The notes under the pieces were generated by a model, which saw nothing but the letters and a program-made list of their open reading frames with translations, made no database searches and was not told where the DNA came from. 64,000 bases of DNA from Aquatica leii (lineage: Eukaryota; Arthropoda; Insecta; Coleoptera; Lampyridae): NCBI GenBank assembly GCA_035610365.1, contig CM069432.1:179537027-179601026 (forward strand). The letters run 5' to 3'. The position numbers and the translations under genes were made by a program. Below, piece after piece: positions 48,925 to 60,229 of the stretch; positions within the stretch are counted from its first letter, which is position 1; each line of letters opens with the position of its first letter.

Positions 48925-51274
48925 TGATAAAAAGTCACTACAACACTTGCCATTAACGGAGTATGCTCAATAGCTGGTTTCTTAATAGGAACCGCATGAT
49001 GGCATCGAAAATGTAAACGCCGGTGTCTTGTTGATTCGTTGCTCTAAGAAACGAAAATAAGTTTGAGGCATATTCTGCATTGTTAAAGAAGTTATGGCGA
49101 TCTATTCAGAATCACAAGAGAAATTTGTATTTTAGCGGTATGATAAACTGTTTTCTTACATACTTTGAATTGTCTAATTTACTGAGTTTACAATCCCGGC
49201 TAAATTGGTAAAGTATTGTATGATATAATACTTGCTTATACCGCAGTCAACGTGTATGACAATACTGTCAAAAAATATGTATTTCAACAAAATAATGCAA
49301 AATTTAAATCAAATGCACATCAACACAGTTTAATGTGAGCTGTATTTTAAAATATAGTTGTTAAATATAGGAACCATTTTAGTAAGATTAATATTAAGTC
49401 GACAATAGTTTTCAGGATTCTTTGTTCTTTTTATGAAAATCAGTTGAAGAACGAAAATAAATTCAAAAGTTCTTTTAGAAAATAGATTACGAAGGAAAAT
49501 TATATGGTGTTAATATATATTCTTAAAAAAAAGTCAATTATGTTGATGACGTTCGAAGTATGTGAGTTTACTATATATCCCATGTCGTGTTTTAATTTTC
49601 CGCATTAAATTTCTAATTGCATTTTTATCTCTACTATCAGTCGATAAATATACGTGTCAGATATGATGAGTAGTTATTTTTAATACATTGTTTAATTTAT
49701 TAATCCAAATAACATTTTTCATAAAACAGATTTTTTAAATTTACATTAAAAAATCCTATAAAAATGAGAACCAAACGTCAGAATAAAACCAAAGTCTATA
49801 TGTGGTGTTATATTATTTACAGATGGTTCTGTCGGTGTTTATTACTGAAATGTTGATTAACTTAGTATTATGTAGGATTTGCAGGTTGTAGAGCTTTTTC
49901 GTCATTACATAACTGCGCTTACGAACGAATATTGAAATTTTTCATTATTGCAGGCCAAAAAATACGTCTTTGATGGAATAACCAGCTATTGTTATCACCG
50001 TAAAATAGTTTAAAATTGTATACTTTTTACGCATCCGATTAAAAGTATTTATAGTAGGGCTAATTAACTAATAAACGATTAGAAAATGAGAAAAATCTAT
50101 TGAAAGTCAATTGTCCTGAAAATATATAGTAAAAAAAACTTTTAAAATGTAGTGTTGTACGACTTGCAATATTGTTGACTTTTTATATTTACGTGCAAAC
50201 ATAGTATGTTAAGTATTTAGCTAAAAACGATTATTCTATTATTGGTAAAGTACGCTTCATTCATCAATTCTTTGTCATTTGTATTCAAAAGAATTGTTTT
50301 TACTTTGAACCTTGTGCATTTTTGGTCCTTGACATAAATTTAGCAAATACAATTTATTGGGATATGTATGACACCGACGCTCAAGTTTTTTTTCTATTGA
50401 CTTGCGGCTTAATTTTTTTCAATTTTAACATATTCACAATACTATTGAGAATTATATGTAAAAATTTTAGCAATCAATTACATTACTTAGTGTATGTAGG
50501 TCGAACTCGTGTGTTCGAAAACTCGACACGCAATCAATTTTTATTTCCAACCAACAAGAATAGACATTTTTGTCTGTGTATAACATGCGTATAGCATATG
50601 TAGCGTACTTAGAGATTTAATTAACGAATAAGAATGCATTTTTTTAATGATAATTATTTATATTGTACTATGAACTTTGAATAGACCTTACTGCAAAACG
50701 AATACAAATTAAATTAAATATGTATATCGTACCTTGTTTGAGGACTGTCATTAATATTTCATACCAATGATCAATATGTGCACTTTATTGATTGGGAAGC
50801 AGCAGATGTATATTTAATTTTAATGAAATAAAACTTTTTATACTATTCCTAATACTCCGCTTTCGACTCAAATTATGTCTTGGGCGTGAAAATTTATATG
50901 CACCAAAGATTAGATTAAATTTCATTTGGAAATGGAGAATATTTCAATCTAGATTATGATCTGCTCTTCATTCGCTTTTATTTCATTATTTTTGTAGGTA
51001 TAATTTATTTATTAATTAAAAACATTGCTACTAAATAGCACCTTATGAGATATAACAGTTATAAACGTATTACTGTTTTAGTTTTCTAGAATACATTGTT
51101 CAATACTAAACTACTACAGTAATAAATTTTGTTTAAATCTCGATTCTTGTTTGATACTTGAATATTAAGGTTTGCAGTATGTAAATCCTACTTTGTTTCT
51201 GTTCTAAATACTTAAATTTTGAAAATAAGTATAACATTATTGGCTATGCTTGGTAAAGGTTCTTTCTCCTCCCC
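48925..51274. other. AT-rich spacer or intron
   Basis: 2.35 kb with no supported gene. A 90-codon ORF at 50322-50594 is unrecognised and of biased composition. Confidence 0.35.
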
Positions 51275-51618
51275 TGTATGCACAGAGAAAAAGGTTTATT
51301 TGAAATCAGAATATTAGTTTATTTGAATGTTATTTCTTTCTTCGAAATATATTTGTGTTGGACCAAAACAAAATTAGTTGTTAGAAATGAATGGATTTAT
51401 TTGATATATTTATTTAATTGTTTTGAATTCACGTAACTACATATATTTCCCTGAAATAAATAAAAGATCTTCTAAAATAAATGTTTATTTAAATTTCACA
51501 AAGAAATTAAAAACATTAATATAATGCGATGATTTTTTTAATGTAAAACAAAATTTATTTGAAATAATTGCAACCAGATAAATATATATTTATTTAAACT
51601 AAAATTATAATTTTGTAG

Positions 51619-51638
51619 TCAAATAAATATTTATTTGA
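51619..51638. repeat. Perfect 20-bp palindrome TCAAATAAATATTTATTTGA
   Basis: One of several near-palindromes of the same motif in the element; others lie near 51475-51500, 51575-51600 and 52660-52680. They may be transposase-binding subterminal repeats. Confidence 0.8.
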
Positions 51639-51644
51639 ACAAAC

Positions 51645-51816
51645 TGTCACGTGATATATTATAACCAATAAACCAATAGTGTTGCAATCTGCTGAAACCT
51701 GAAAATTTACAAGCAAGACATCTTATACCCAAATGATTCTTGCTTATGTAGTTTATGTGGTTTATGTTTTGTAGTGAATATAATAGACACAGACGAATAC
51801 TGATAGTAAATAGACA
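51645..51816 (+). promoter_or_regulatory. Promoter-like region of the SAM-domain gene
   Basis: A TCACGTGA E-box palindrome near 51647 is followed within 35 bases by two CCAAT boxes (AACCAATAAACCAATAG). The region ends at the ATG at 51817. No clear TATA or initiator pair is seen, so the start site is not fixed. Confidence 0.4.
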
Positions 51817-52504
51817 ATGGAAGAATTTCTGAATAAAAATAATTTAGAACATTTGCATAAGATTTTTAACGGTAAGTAAATTTATTACTAAGAAATAAGT
51901 CATAATTAAAAACATTCATGACATACAGACTTACATATGCCATTTTTCTCAATTTAATTAATACAATTTACTGTTACTAGGGTATTAGCAATGGTTTTAG
52001 TTTTAAGTTGAATATGAGTTTAATTATAAAGCGTTAATGATAAGTAACAAAGTTGGCGTCATATTTCATGAATGTTGATGTTTAAGACCCGTTTGTTATT
52101 ACGTAAATGTTTCAAATCAGATCATTTCACGTGTTCAGCAAAAATCGCTAGCTGTACTATCAAATCTCAAACTAAAAGTCACTTAATTTATTTTGTTAAA
52201 TGTTTTTATACTATGAAGTAATCGTGAATTTTTAGATGAAAATATTGACGAAATTAGTTTGTTGCCATTACTTAGTGAAGAACACATAAAGCTGCTTATC
52301 CCATCAATTGGAGACCAAATTAAGTTCAAGCGAGCCTTAACTACAATAATTAACCCACCAAGCAACGCTGGTGTTTATAATTATTATGCAATGATTTGTT
52401 GTATTCTGATTTGTACGTTATTTTTGTTTATTAAATACATGACATTCTGTAAATATATACGATTTTTACTGAAAACAACCTTTCTTTGGTTTAAAATCCC
52501 ATAG
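51817..52504 (+). CDS. SAM-domain protein encoded by a hAT-type element (two exons)
   Basis: Exon 1 (51817-51871) encodes MEEFLNKNNLEHLHKIFN and stops at a strong GGTAAGTA donor. The intron (51872-52235, phase 1) ends GAATTTTTAG. Exon 2 (52236-52504) completes a split GAT codon and continues ENIDEISLLPLLSEEHIKLL then IPSIGDQIKFKRALTTI, giving 107 residues. Residues 3-57 have the sterile alpha motif layout: helix 1 (EEFLNKNNLEHLHKIF), the buried ENxID turn, LLPLLSEEHIKLLIP, and a final helix after the GDQIKFK turn. SAM domains mediate protein-protein or RNA contacts. Residues about 65-107 are hydrophobic (YAMICCILICTLFLFI) and could be a membrane segment or merely read-through of decayed sequence. 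The frame is intact across the junction. Its function in the element is unknown. Confidence 0.6.
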
Positions 52505-52967
52505 AGTTCAAACAAAGAACTCAACTTTTTAATAAAAAGAAATATTTTATTAAACGAGATAGTTACTTTCTAAAAAATAAAAAAAAATGTATGTTTAATT
52601 CAAAGAAGTAGTACATAGCGTAAAATCTAGTATATAATTGAAGTAAACAATAATTTTATTACCTCAAATAAATGTTTATCTTCATCAAATTGTTTCATTA
52701 TAAAAATTAAAACTAAATTAATTTATCTCAACTAAATATTTTTTTAACTGAAACCAAAATTTGTTCTTTCAATCAACACAAATTTAGTTTTAACATAATT
52801 AAAGAGTTGTTTCAGAAAATCAAATAAATAAAAGTAAGAAATCAAACAAATATTCTCTTCCCCATATAGAATCAACAGATTCTTTTAAACTAAATAAAAT
52901 TTGTTTGAACGAAACATTTTTTTTCTCTGTGTGTGCACTAATTAATTTGGACTTCTTCGTTTAGCAG

Positions 52968-53345
52968 GGGCATGTAAAACCACTTTAATTTATTTTTGTG
53001 GCAACGTTTCGTGCTAAAAGCGAGCACTTCATCAGGCCAACTGTAATTTATTAAACTCGTAAGTCAACAACATAATAACAACAGAATGAATTAACAGATA
53101 ATTTTTAACACATAAAACTTACAGAATAAAATCAAGTGGATCAATCCACCGACCAAGGACATAGGCTACTTTACGAGATTGTGTTTACTAAATAATAAAT
53201 AAAACATTAAACATAAAATGGTCAATAATTAATTTTTTTTTAATAACGCAGGACATAAACGTTGACATTCATAAATTTTTGATCACACAATATTTGTCAA
53301 TTGTTTGTTGAACGTTTATGTCCTGCGTTATTTAAAAAATTTTAA
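52968..53345 (-). mobile_element. Penelope-like terminal repeats, head to head, with hammerhead motif
   Basis: 52978-53230 is the reverse complement of the Penelope-type fragment at 27693-27930. After about 50 bases the start of the same unit reappears in plus orientation (53280-53345). The two form an imperfect hairpin around GTTGACATTC...GAATATTTGTCAA. No coding part is present. The arrangement echoes the inverted terminal repeats of the 39209-40506 relic, but with a different subfamily sequence. Confidence 0.7.
52998..53040 (-). ncRNA. Hammerhead ribozyme motif (minimal type I) in a Penelope-like repeat
   Basis: On the minus strand the order is GGC (stem I), CTGATGA (53029-53035), stem II GTGCT...AGCAC with a short loop, GAAAC (53006-53010), GTT (cleavage triplet position), and GCC (stem I partner). 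Core and stem II are perfect. Stem III is almost absent, as reported for Penelope-like element hammerheads, which act best as dimers. The copy at 27850-27889 has one core change. Activity is not shown by sequence alone. Confidence 0.6.
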
Positions 53346-56300
53346 TTATTGACGGATAATTAAAAAGAACCATAATTAACGTAATACATGAAGACGTTTT
53401 AAAATACGGATCTCACAGCAATTACCACATGGCTAAAATCAAAAGGCCTTTAAACTGTAATTGCAGCTGTTACTGTAGTTAGACCAAACCAGAGAAAATT
53501 TGTATTTAACGCCACTAGAAAACTTTTCCTTAAGTTTGTAATCGTTTATCAGAAACACGCTGTATACTAGGTTACCTCATAACTCGGGTTTAATCAGAAG
53601 TCAAACGTGAATGCGTCATCAAGTATACGCATTCAAACCTCGCATCGTGAATACTCTGTAAGGGCAGTATTGTGTGCTTATTACCATGCGTTCTACACCT
53701 GAATAAATCTAGCATTGCTGTAACCATAAAATGTTTGTGTATTTCTTATTATCAAATTAAGAATTAGATAATTAAGTAAATGTAATTATGAATTTGGGTT
53801 TATTTATTCATTTTTTATTTAATTTTTATTAATATAATGGTTTTAAAATTTTACATTTTAAAATTGGGGACCCATTCTATATATCTCGCGATTCTATATA
53901 TCAGTTCTTAGTTACGCTGCTGCGATATAAAAATAAAACAGTTGTTAGGTAGATAAAATTGTAGAATTTTATGTAAATGCAGAAATTAATATCGATCGAC
54001 AAAAAATTTACAAACCAACTTATTTGATAATATGGGATTAATAATCTCGACAACATTAACGCTCTTGCTCGCTCGCGCATTAAAATGTCTCGATTACTAA
54101 TCGCCCTTATTACCAACCGTGTTGGTTAAATAACTATTAATTGTTTTTATATAGCGGAAATGGTATATTAACTCCTAATTAAAAATGAAGTGTAGCTTTT
54201 TTTAATTTTTTGTATAGAATAACTTTCATTATTTTATCTTATTCCAGGAATTGTCGTTACATAATTTTATTTGTAATATGGAATTACAAACTTTATAGTT
54301 TGATTCTTATAAATTAATTCAACATACGAAAAGCAAAGTTTTATTATGCATACTTGTCTGTATTCTAATTAATTTGGTAATGCCATAAACGTTATATTTA
54401 TAACATGTAACTGTTATTTATATCTTTCCGCAAGTTTAAGGCGCAAATTTATTTAACCTTCGACTAATTTATCGTGAAAGTTTTTTTTTACTGTACATCG
54501 TTTTAAATATGATATAACTATTCATTTTTTGATGGACATGTAATGTAATGAAAACGTTTATACTATGAAACATTATTTGATTTGCTTATAATTTATGATA
54601 TACCGGCGTAATTTTTTAGCTTTTACACAAGTATCATTTTTTGTAATGGACTTCACGAAAGTATCACAACACCGGAAAAAGTTAAATCAACTGTTTGAAA
54701 CGGGTACAACACTGGCATGAAAACAGCGAACCTATCGAAAAAACGGGGTAGTTTTTTTTCATAATTTTGCTTCTTATTGTTAAATGTTAGTGGAGTTGAT
54801 TACAAAAATAATAACCTTCATAACCTTGTACAAAATTCTTTTAGTGCTAGCACCAAATTTCAAATCAAGGGTTTATTTGAATTTTCAAATTAACAGTTTA
54901 TATTCATCAAAGAATGTTTAATAGACAAACTACTGATATGACTATAAATTTCATTCTGATTCATCTCTAAGGTTTGATATTTTCTTTTTATTTTAATGAC
55001 TTGTTAATTTGTTTAACTGGAATTGTTTTATTAATTGCTTAATTTGCAGAATTTCAGTAATTTGCATTTTAATATCTAACAATTATTTTAATCAAATAAC
55101 AACCGCTGCATTCCAATAAAAAAGTAAAAACAGTTGTCTTCGATTGTTTCTATCGTCATGTAACAATTTTCAATCATATAAATTTAAGTATTTACATATT
55201 TAAAACATGTGCTAGGTGTAGTTCAATAATAAGATAAGTATAAATATTAGATAACGAAAATACTTCATTATGTTATTTTTTTCTTTCTACAAAGGTATTG
55301 GTAAAAATAAAATATATCGTGGTAAAAATATAAGGAACAATAGAAGCAAGTGCAAATCTTAGGTAAAAGCTTTTACAGGGAAAATAAACCTACTAAATAT
55401 AAAACGAGATAAAAATACCAAAATAGTTGTAGCTAAATTCTTGGTGTTGCCAAAAATTAAATAACAGGTTACAAATTTTGTAACAAAGGTTACTTATAGC
55501 ATTGACTAATCATATAAGACTTGTAACCGGAATAGTTGGGGTCTAACAGGGATAGATGGCGAGGGGCCAACACAAGTCGCAACGATACTCACAATGGCGT
55601 ACAATATACTATTATACTGGGCATTTCTAATAGCAGCGCATAATTCAAAAATGAATGACAATCGACTTAATATTACGTTCAAGGTCGTCTAGTATTTACG
55701 CGTTCGTTTATATAGGTCAGCGCTTACAGATAAAAGATTGTAAATGCACGTAATTGTGTTTTAAATTAAAGCAATACAAGTCCCAACATAATTTTGCACA
55801 ATCTAAAACTTCTAATTTATTTTTTGAGAGTATTTTTTAACCGATTGAGTTCGGGTTTTGTGTAGTAAATTTCTTATTTAAATACCTACAAAATTGTTTT
55901 ATTATTTCTTAACACATTTACTAAAATTAGCTCAAAATTAGGATTGGCCGTTTCATTATTCTATAAATCTGGTTGAAAAAAAACAAAGCAAAAAAATGAT
56001 TTCAAAGTTTTACGAGTATAACTACAGTAACTAAATGACGTTAAATCACTGTCGTTTTTTTACAATATGTGAAAAAGTTTGAAGGTAGTAAGCAAGAAGA
56101 GAGATCACAGTCTTTGTACTCATATTATTTCTGATTTGCACTGCCTGCCTGTTAGTATGTATCGTAATAATTTTGCCAACGTAGAAAATATAAAACTACG
56201 AAATTAGGTTTTTTGCAATCCTGCAAAGAAAAAAATATCCTAAAACTAGTAAACTTTTAATGGAATCTAACACATCTTGCTGAATATGTTTATTCTAGCC

Positions 56301-57884
56301 AAGCTGTATCAAAGAGTCTCGGCTCTCGTGGATGTATTCCTTCATATTAAAAATGCCAAAAATCAGTAAGCGTTTTAGCACCTAAGTATTTTAACTAATC
56401 GCCAGATAGTATCAAGATATCAAACGATTTAAAAGTAAAGTAAAACTGTTAACGTCCTTAGTTTTTAGTTTACTATTTGACTTTCCGTTTTAGATTAAAA
56501 ATGTAAGCTTTATGATGTAAATTTGAAATTTAGTACTCACATTGTACATAAAAAAGTATTTATCATTTTTGATTTATATAGTTACGAATATATAAAAAAA
56601 ATCAACAGTCTTAATAATAATTTTTAGTTCTTGACTAACAGCGGAAAGAAAAAGTGTGTTTTGTTTTATGTGCAATGTAATATGTAGTTGGAATTCACGG
56701 CTTTACACTAAATATGTATTGTAATAATCGATTAATATTTCTTTAGTAATTGGGATTTCAGCTTTGTTAGACCTCTACTAAAAACCGTGGACTTTATATA
56801 TGCCACATACTAAACAGTTACAAAATAGAATTTTTTGCACCTCCTATAGTAATAAATCTATATTTAACTCTGTGTATTCTTTGTATGGTTTAGGATTTAT
56901 TTTAAGTACTATCTTGCACGTGTGCAACAGCATTTGTTTAACATTAATAAATTGTTTTTATTATAAACTATAAGTGCACTACATTTGTTAATCTGAACAG
57001 TATTGCGCAATTTTACTTAAATATGCTGTTTACCTATCACAAAAAATCAAAGGTAAGTCTAAACACAAAACTAGCCCTAACTCTCCGACCAATTGGTAAA
57101 ATCGTTCACAAATTTACCAATAATTATGATAACCGTATAGGAAAGTTTTATGCTTTAGAAACATTTTAAAGTTTCAACTGTTTACTATTTTTTAAACAAT
57201 TTTCAAAAATTACGTCTGCAATTACATTTATTGGAAAATATATGCATTATCATCATGTTCTGTCTACGTCTTTGTCCAGTTTCCCTTTAATACAACCTTT
57301 TGTGATTTGTTGTTAACCTATTTGCCGTTAATGTTGATGTTTTTTTTCGACAAATTAAGTTTTTTGAAGACATTATTGAGAGACAAATTAAAAAACTTTG
57401 GAAATATGCGGTCTTCGTGTCATTCGCTTCTCTGTTGTTTATTCAATTACTAGTGGGCAACTGGATACGACGTTTCTTTAATCGGTAGAAAAAAGTTCTA
57501 CCTTTCTTGTTCTTTAAAATGGAAATGTTTCTTTTAATTATCACCGATTTCAAATGTGGTTAATATCAAGTTAATTAATGCTTTGTGACTTCATTGCGAA
57601 GAAATGCAAACATGTGATATGTTAGCGTTTTTTGTCTTACATTTAAGAAAAAAATATATTTGTAAATCAATAAAAGGTTCAGATTTAATATAAAACTGGG
57701 AATAAAGCAGCAAACCAAGAACCTAAACTTTTCGAACATCAAAAGAAACTAAAAGGTTAATGGCTACAACCACATAGCATTTGTGTACATATGGCTCCTG
57801 CGCGAATCAACGCGCGCATTTTGTTTCGTATCTCGATTATCGCTATTTATCGGATAGAAAATTAATTTGTTGCGATTAGTAGCC
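53346..57884. other. AT-rich spacer or intron
   Basis: 4.5 kb without a supported gene or a repeat I recognise. Slightly GC-richer patches at 54040-54120 and 55530-55640 have no reading frame of note. Confidence 0.35.
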
Positions 57885-58089
57885 AATGCTGCAGGAGTGT
57901 CATTCGACATTAAAACCTTAAAAACGTTTTCTTACTCAACGAAAAGTTTATATTTAAAGTCAATTTATCTATCTTTGTAATAGGCAAGATGATTGCTATG
58001 GTTTATAATCTTTTTAGTATGAAGTCAGAATTTTTAGTATTTTTTTGGAGGATCATTGACCAAATGACCTAACGGAAAAGCCGCCACTG
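57885..58089 (+). repeat. hAT 3' terminal segment, copy 2
   Basis: Homologous to 5570-5760 throughout, ending GGATCATTGACCAAATGACC and AAGCCGCCACTG at 58089. No left partner end is visible, so it is a truncated or solo remnant. Confidence 0.7.
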
Positions 58090-58775
58090 ATAATTAATAA
58101 TAATCTAGTAGTGCTTCTAATAATATGACGGAAAAGGGTAAAAACACAAAGAATTTTTAAACGCATCAATGTACTCCAGTTTGTTTGAATAATTTGTAGT
58201 TACTAACTGTATTGTGCAATATCATTTTTTGACTTAAAGATGTTTACTGACGATAAGACGGGCTTTAAAAAGAATACACTCAGTACTTGTGCTTCTATCG
58301 AACACGAAACCAATCAAAATTTAAAAAGGTATAACTGACCTGTACAACTATTAGATTAAATAATATTTTACCTTGGGTTACCTTTGTTTTAGTTTGTGGT
58401 GCATACATCTTTTGCATTAACAGGTAAATAAGAAAAGGATTACATGGGTACACAACGTCTAAATTATTTTCGTGATTGACTGCTACTTGTTTTATGATAC
58501 ATAAATAGAAACATTGTTATAATTTCGAAACTGTAGTTGATTAATTGCATGCTTTCAACATTAAACATTTATATTGTAATAAAGTGAGTAATATTTTATT
58601 ATTGAAATCAGAGTTATATTATAACTAACTGAATTTACCTTTCGTTTCGTTATGAAACCTATAACATACTATAAACTAATTACAATGATATAGCTCTATT
58701 TAATCAGTTAAAGATTAAAATGTTATCAAAAATCATTGAATTATCAAATAAGCTAATAAAAGTATTTTGTTTCAG
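58090..58775. other. AT-rich intron-like stretch
   Basis: No gene seen. It ends in the polypyrimidine tract and acceptor (TTTTGTTTCAG) of the exon at 58776. Confidence 0.5.
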
Positions 58776-58864
58776 GGTTCAATTGCCATTGGAATTGGAA
58801 TCCTAAATGAAGATACAGTTTCTAATTTATATTACGTTTTATTGAGTTTTTGTGCAATTGAATA
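58776..58864 (+). promoter_or_regulatory. 5' UTR part of a host exon
   Basis: The 89 bases between the acceptor and the ATG contain one short upstream ORF (ATG near 58806, about 12 codons, stop before the main ATG). This could dampen translation of the main frame. Confidence 0.5.
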
Positions 58865-59013
58865 ATGACTGAACTTAATGAATTGAAAAGTGTGACAATT
58901 CATTTACCAGACGACAATGAATTCGATAACGAAGCAGGAAGTGCAGCATATAAAACCTCTAATGTTCGTTCTCCTCCTCCGAAAGAACTGGAGTTACTCA
59001 ACAATAGTCTTAG
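58865..59013 (+). CDS. First coding exon of an unidentified host protein
   Basis: The exon follows a clean acceptor at 58775. It opens at ATG 58865 and ends after 49 codons plus two bases at AG|GTAAGA (phase 2). The peptide starts MTELNELKSVTIHLPDDNEF and continues DNEAGSAAYKTSNVRSPPPK, ELELLNNSL. It is acidic and then Pro-rich, with no signal peptide or membrane segment, like the cytoplasmic N-terminal tail of a multi-exon protein (a transporter or channel is one possibility; I do not recognise it). Its balanced amino-acid composition differs sharply from random AT-rich ORFs nearby, which is the main reason to accept it. The rest of the gene must lie beyond 64000 or in exons too small to spot. 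Confidence 0.7.
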
Positions 59014-59014
59014 G

Positions 59015-59904
59015 TAAGATAAATATAGTTTTATTTATTTTAACGTATTATTGATTTGATTTTGATGTGCAAGCGTGACTTATTATACGAAGGGATCGGA
59101 TCGGGGTTTATGAGGTTAAATATTCGGATTAAAATATTGTCAAATACGCCGTTTAAAAGTAAATATTATTTTTATGAGCACTTTGTTGGTGGATGTAATC
59201 AGTGCATTGATTAAATTTTATGTCGGTAATTTTTTATGTTTTGTGTTTTCTCCTGTAATCAATAAGAATTGATGGATGCTAGATTCGTTCTGGACACTCT
59301 TTAAGAATAATTGCAGCTACTTTTAAAAATGTAGATATCTGTAGTTTTAATTTAATATCTTCATACGGTGTACTACCTGTTATTCTTATTCTAAATAGTA
59401 GTATATATATAATTAGAATTAAGAAAGCATTTTTTTAAAAACTGGTAATCTAATAACTTTTGATCCGAAACTGTGGTTTAAGTCAATTGAAGAGTGGATT
59501 TGGGAATCTAGAGCTTAGAACGTTATGGTTCATTAGTTTATATTTGCACAGTTCTATGTTATACAATGTATATTATATTTGCTTGAATAAGAAGAGAATT
59601 AAGTCTATGTGTGAAGATACGCCTATTGTTATGCATATTCCATTCTGCAGGGTTTGTAAACGGCAAAAATTAATCTCAAAATCTAATCTGACACATAATA
59701 GATTGGTAATCATTGTATTTATCGTGGAAAATAGTACATGCGCGTTTTATGTAGTAAAGTTCATACTTTTGTAAGGAGCGTCATCGGGTCGTAAAAGAAA
59801 TCGAAAACTTAAAGGAGTAAACTATAATCTAACAAAAAATCAGTTAAGTTAAGTAATTAACTTGTAAAACAAGCGCGATTCTAAACTCCATAGAAGTTAC
59901 TTAA
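59015..59904. other. Intron sequence
   Basis: The start of the intron after the host exon. A 104-codon ORF at 59460-59774 has no recognisable features and is probably chance. Confidence 0.4.
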
Positions 59905-60214
59905 TGTAGAGTAATCACAAAACGTCCTGGCACTCGGGACTCTTCGGTCGCAAAACTACCATTCTAAAAATATACGGCAAATGTATAAATTTAGTAATTA
60001 TCGATTTTTTTAACGATTGATATCTTAACTGAATACATTTGTATTGAATGTTCATTTGTAACAATCGGCAACGTACGAATACAACGTGAAGTAAATAAAG
60101 CGAATGACTACATTTATAAGTTGAATTAGTAGCATATTTGTCGAATACTTTCGACGCGTTTGAATCATATGTGCATGGAGGGGCGAGTGCCAGGACATTT
60201 TGTAACTACTCTAC
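59905..60214. mobile_element. Short foldback MITE
   Basis: Ends of about 31 bp are inverted copies: GTAGAGTAATCACAAAACG then TCCTGGCACTCG on the left, and the reverse strand of 60184-60214 on the right, with about four mismatches. The element is about 310 bp and non-coding. No target duplication was identified. Confidence 0.65.
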
Positions 60215-60229
60215 GTAGTCGGAAGCAAA

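Larger units (their letters stand above)
51283..52929 (+). mobile_element. hAT-type element carrying a SAM-domain gene
   Basis: The 1647-bp element has CAGAGAAAAA at the left and TTTTTCTCTG at the right. It is flanked by TGTATGCA (51275-51282) and TGTGTGCA (52930-52937), an 8-bp duplication with one mismatch. The terminal zones are full of TTTATTTGA/TCAAATAAA motifs in both orientations, including a perfect 20-bp palindrome at 51619-51638. The only coding content is a two-exon SAM-domain gene (51817-52504). No transposase is present, so it depends on another element to move. hAT assignment rests on the 8-bp duplication and the CAGAG terminus. Confidence 0.75.

Noticed and set aside
59460-59774. 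104-codon ORF in the intron after the host exon
   Set aside because: No domain and no splice acceptor in a suitable position; frames this long occur by chance here.
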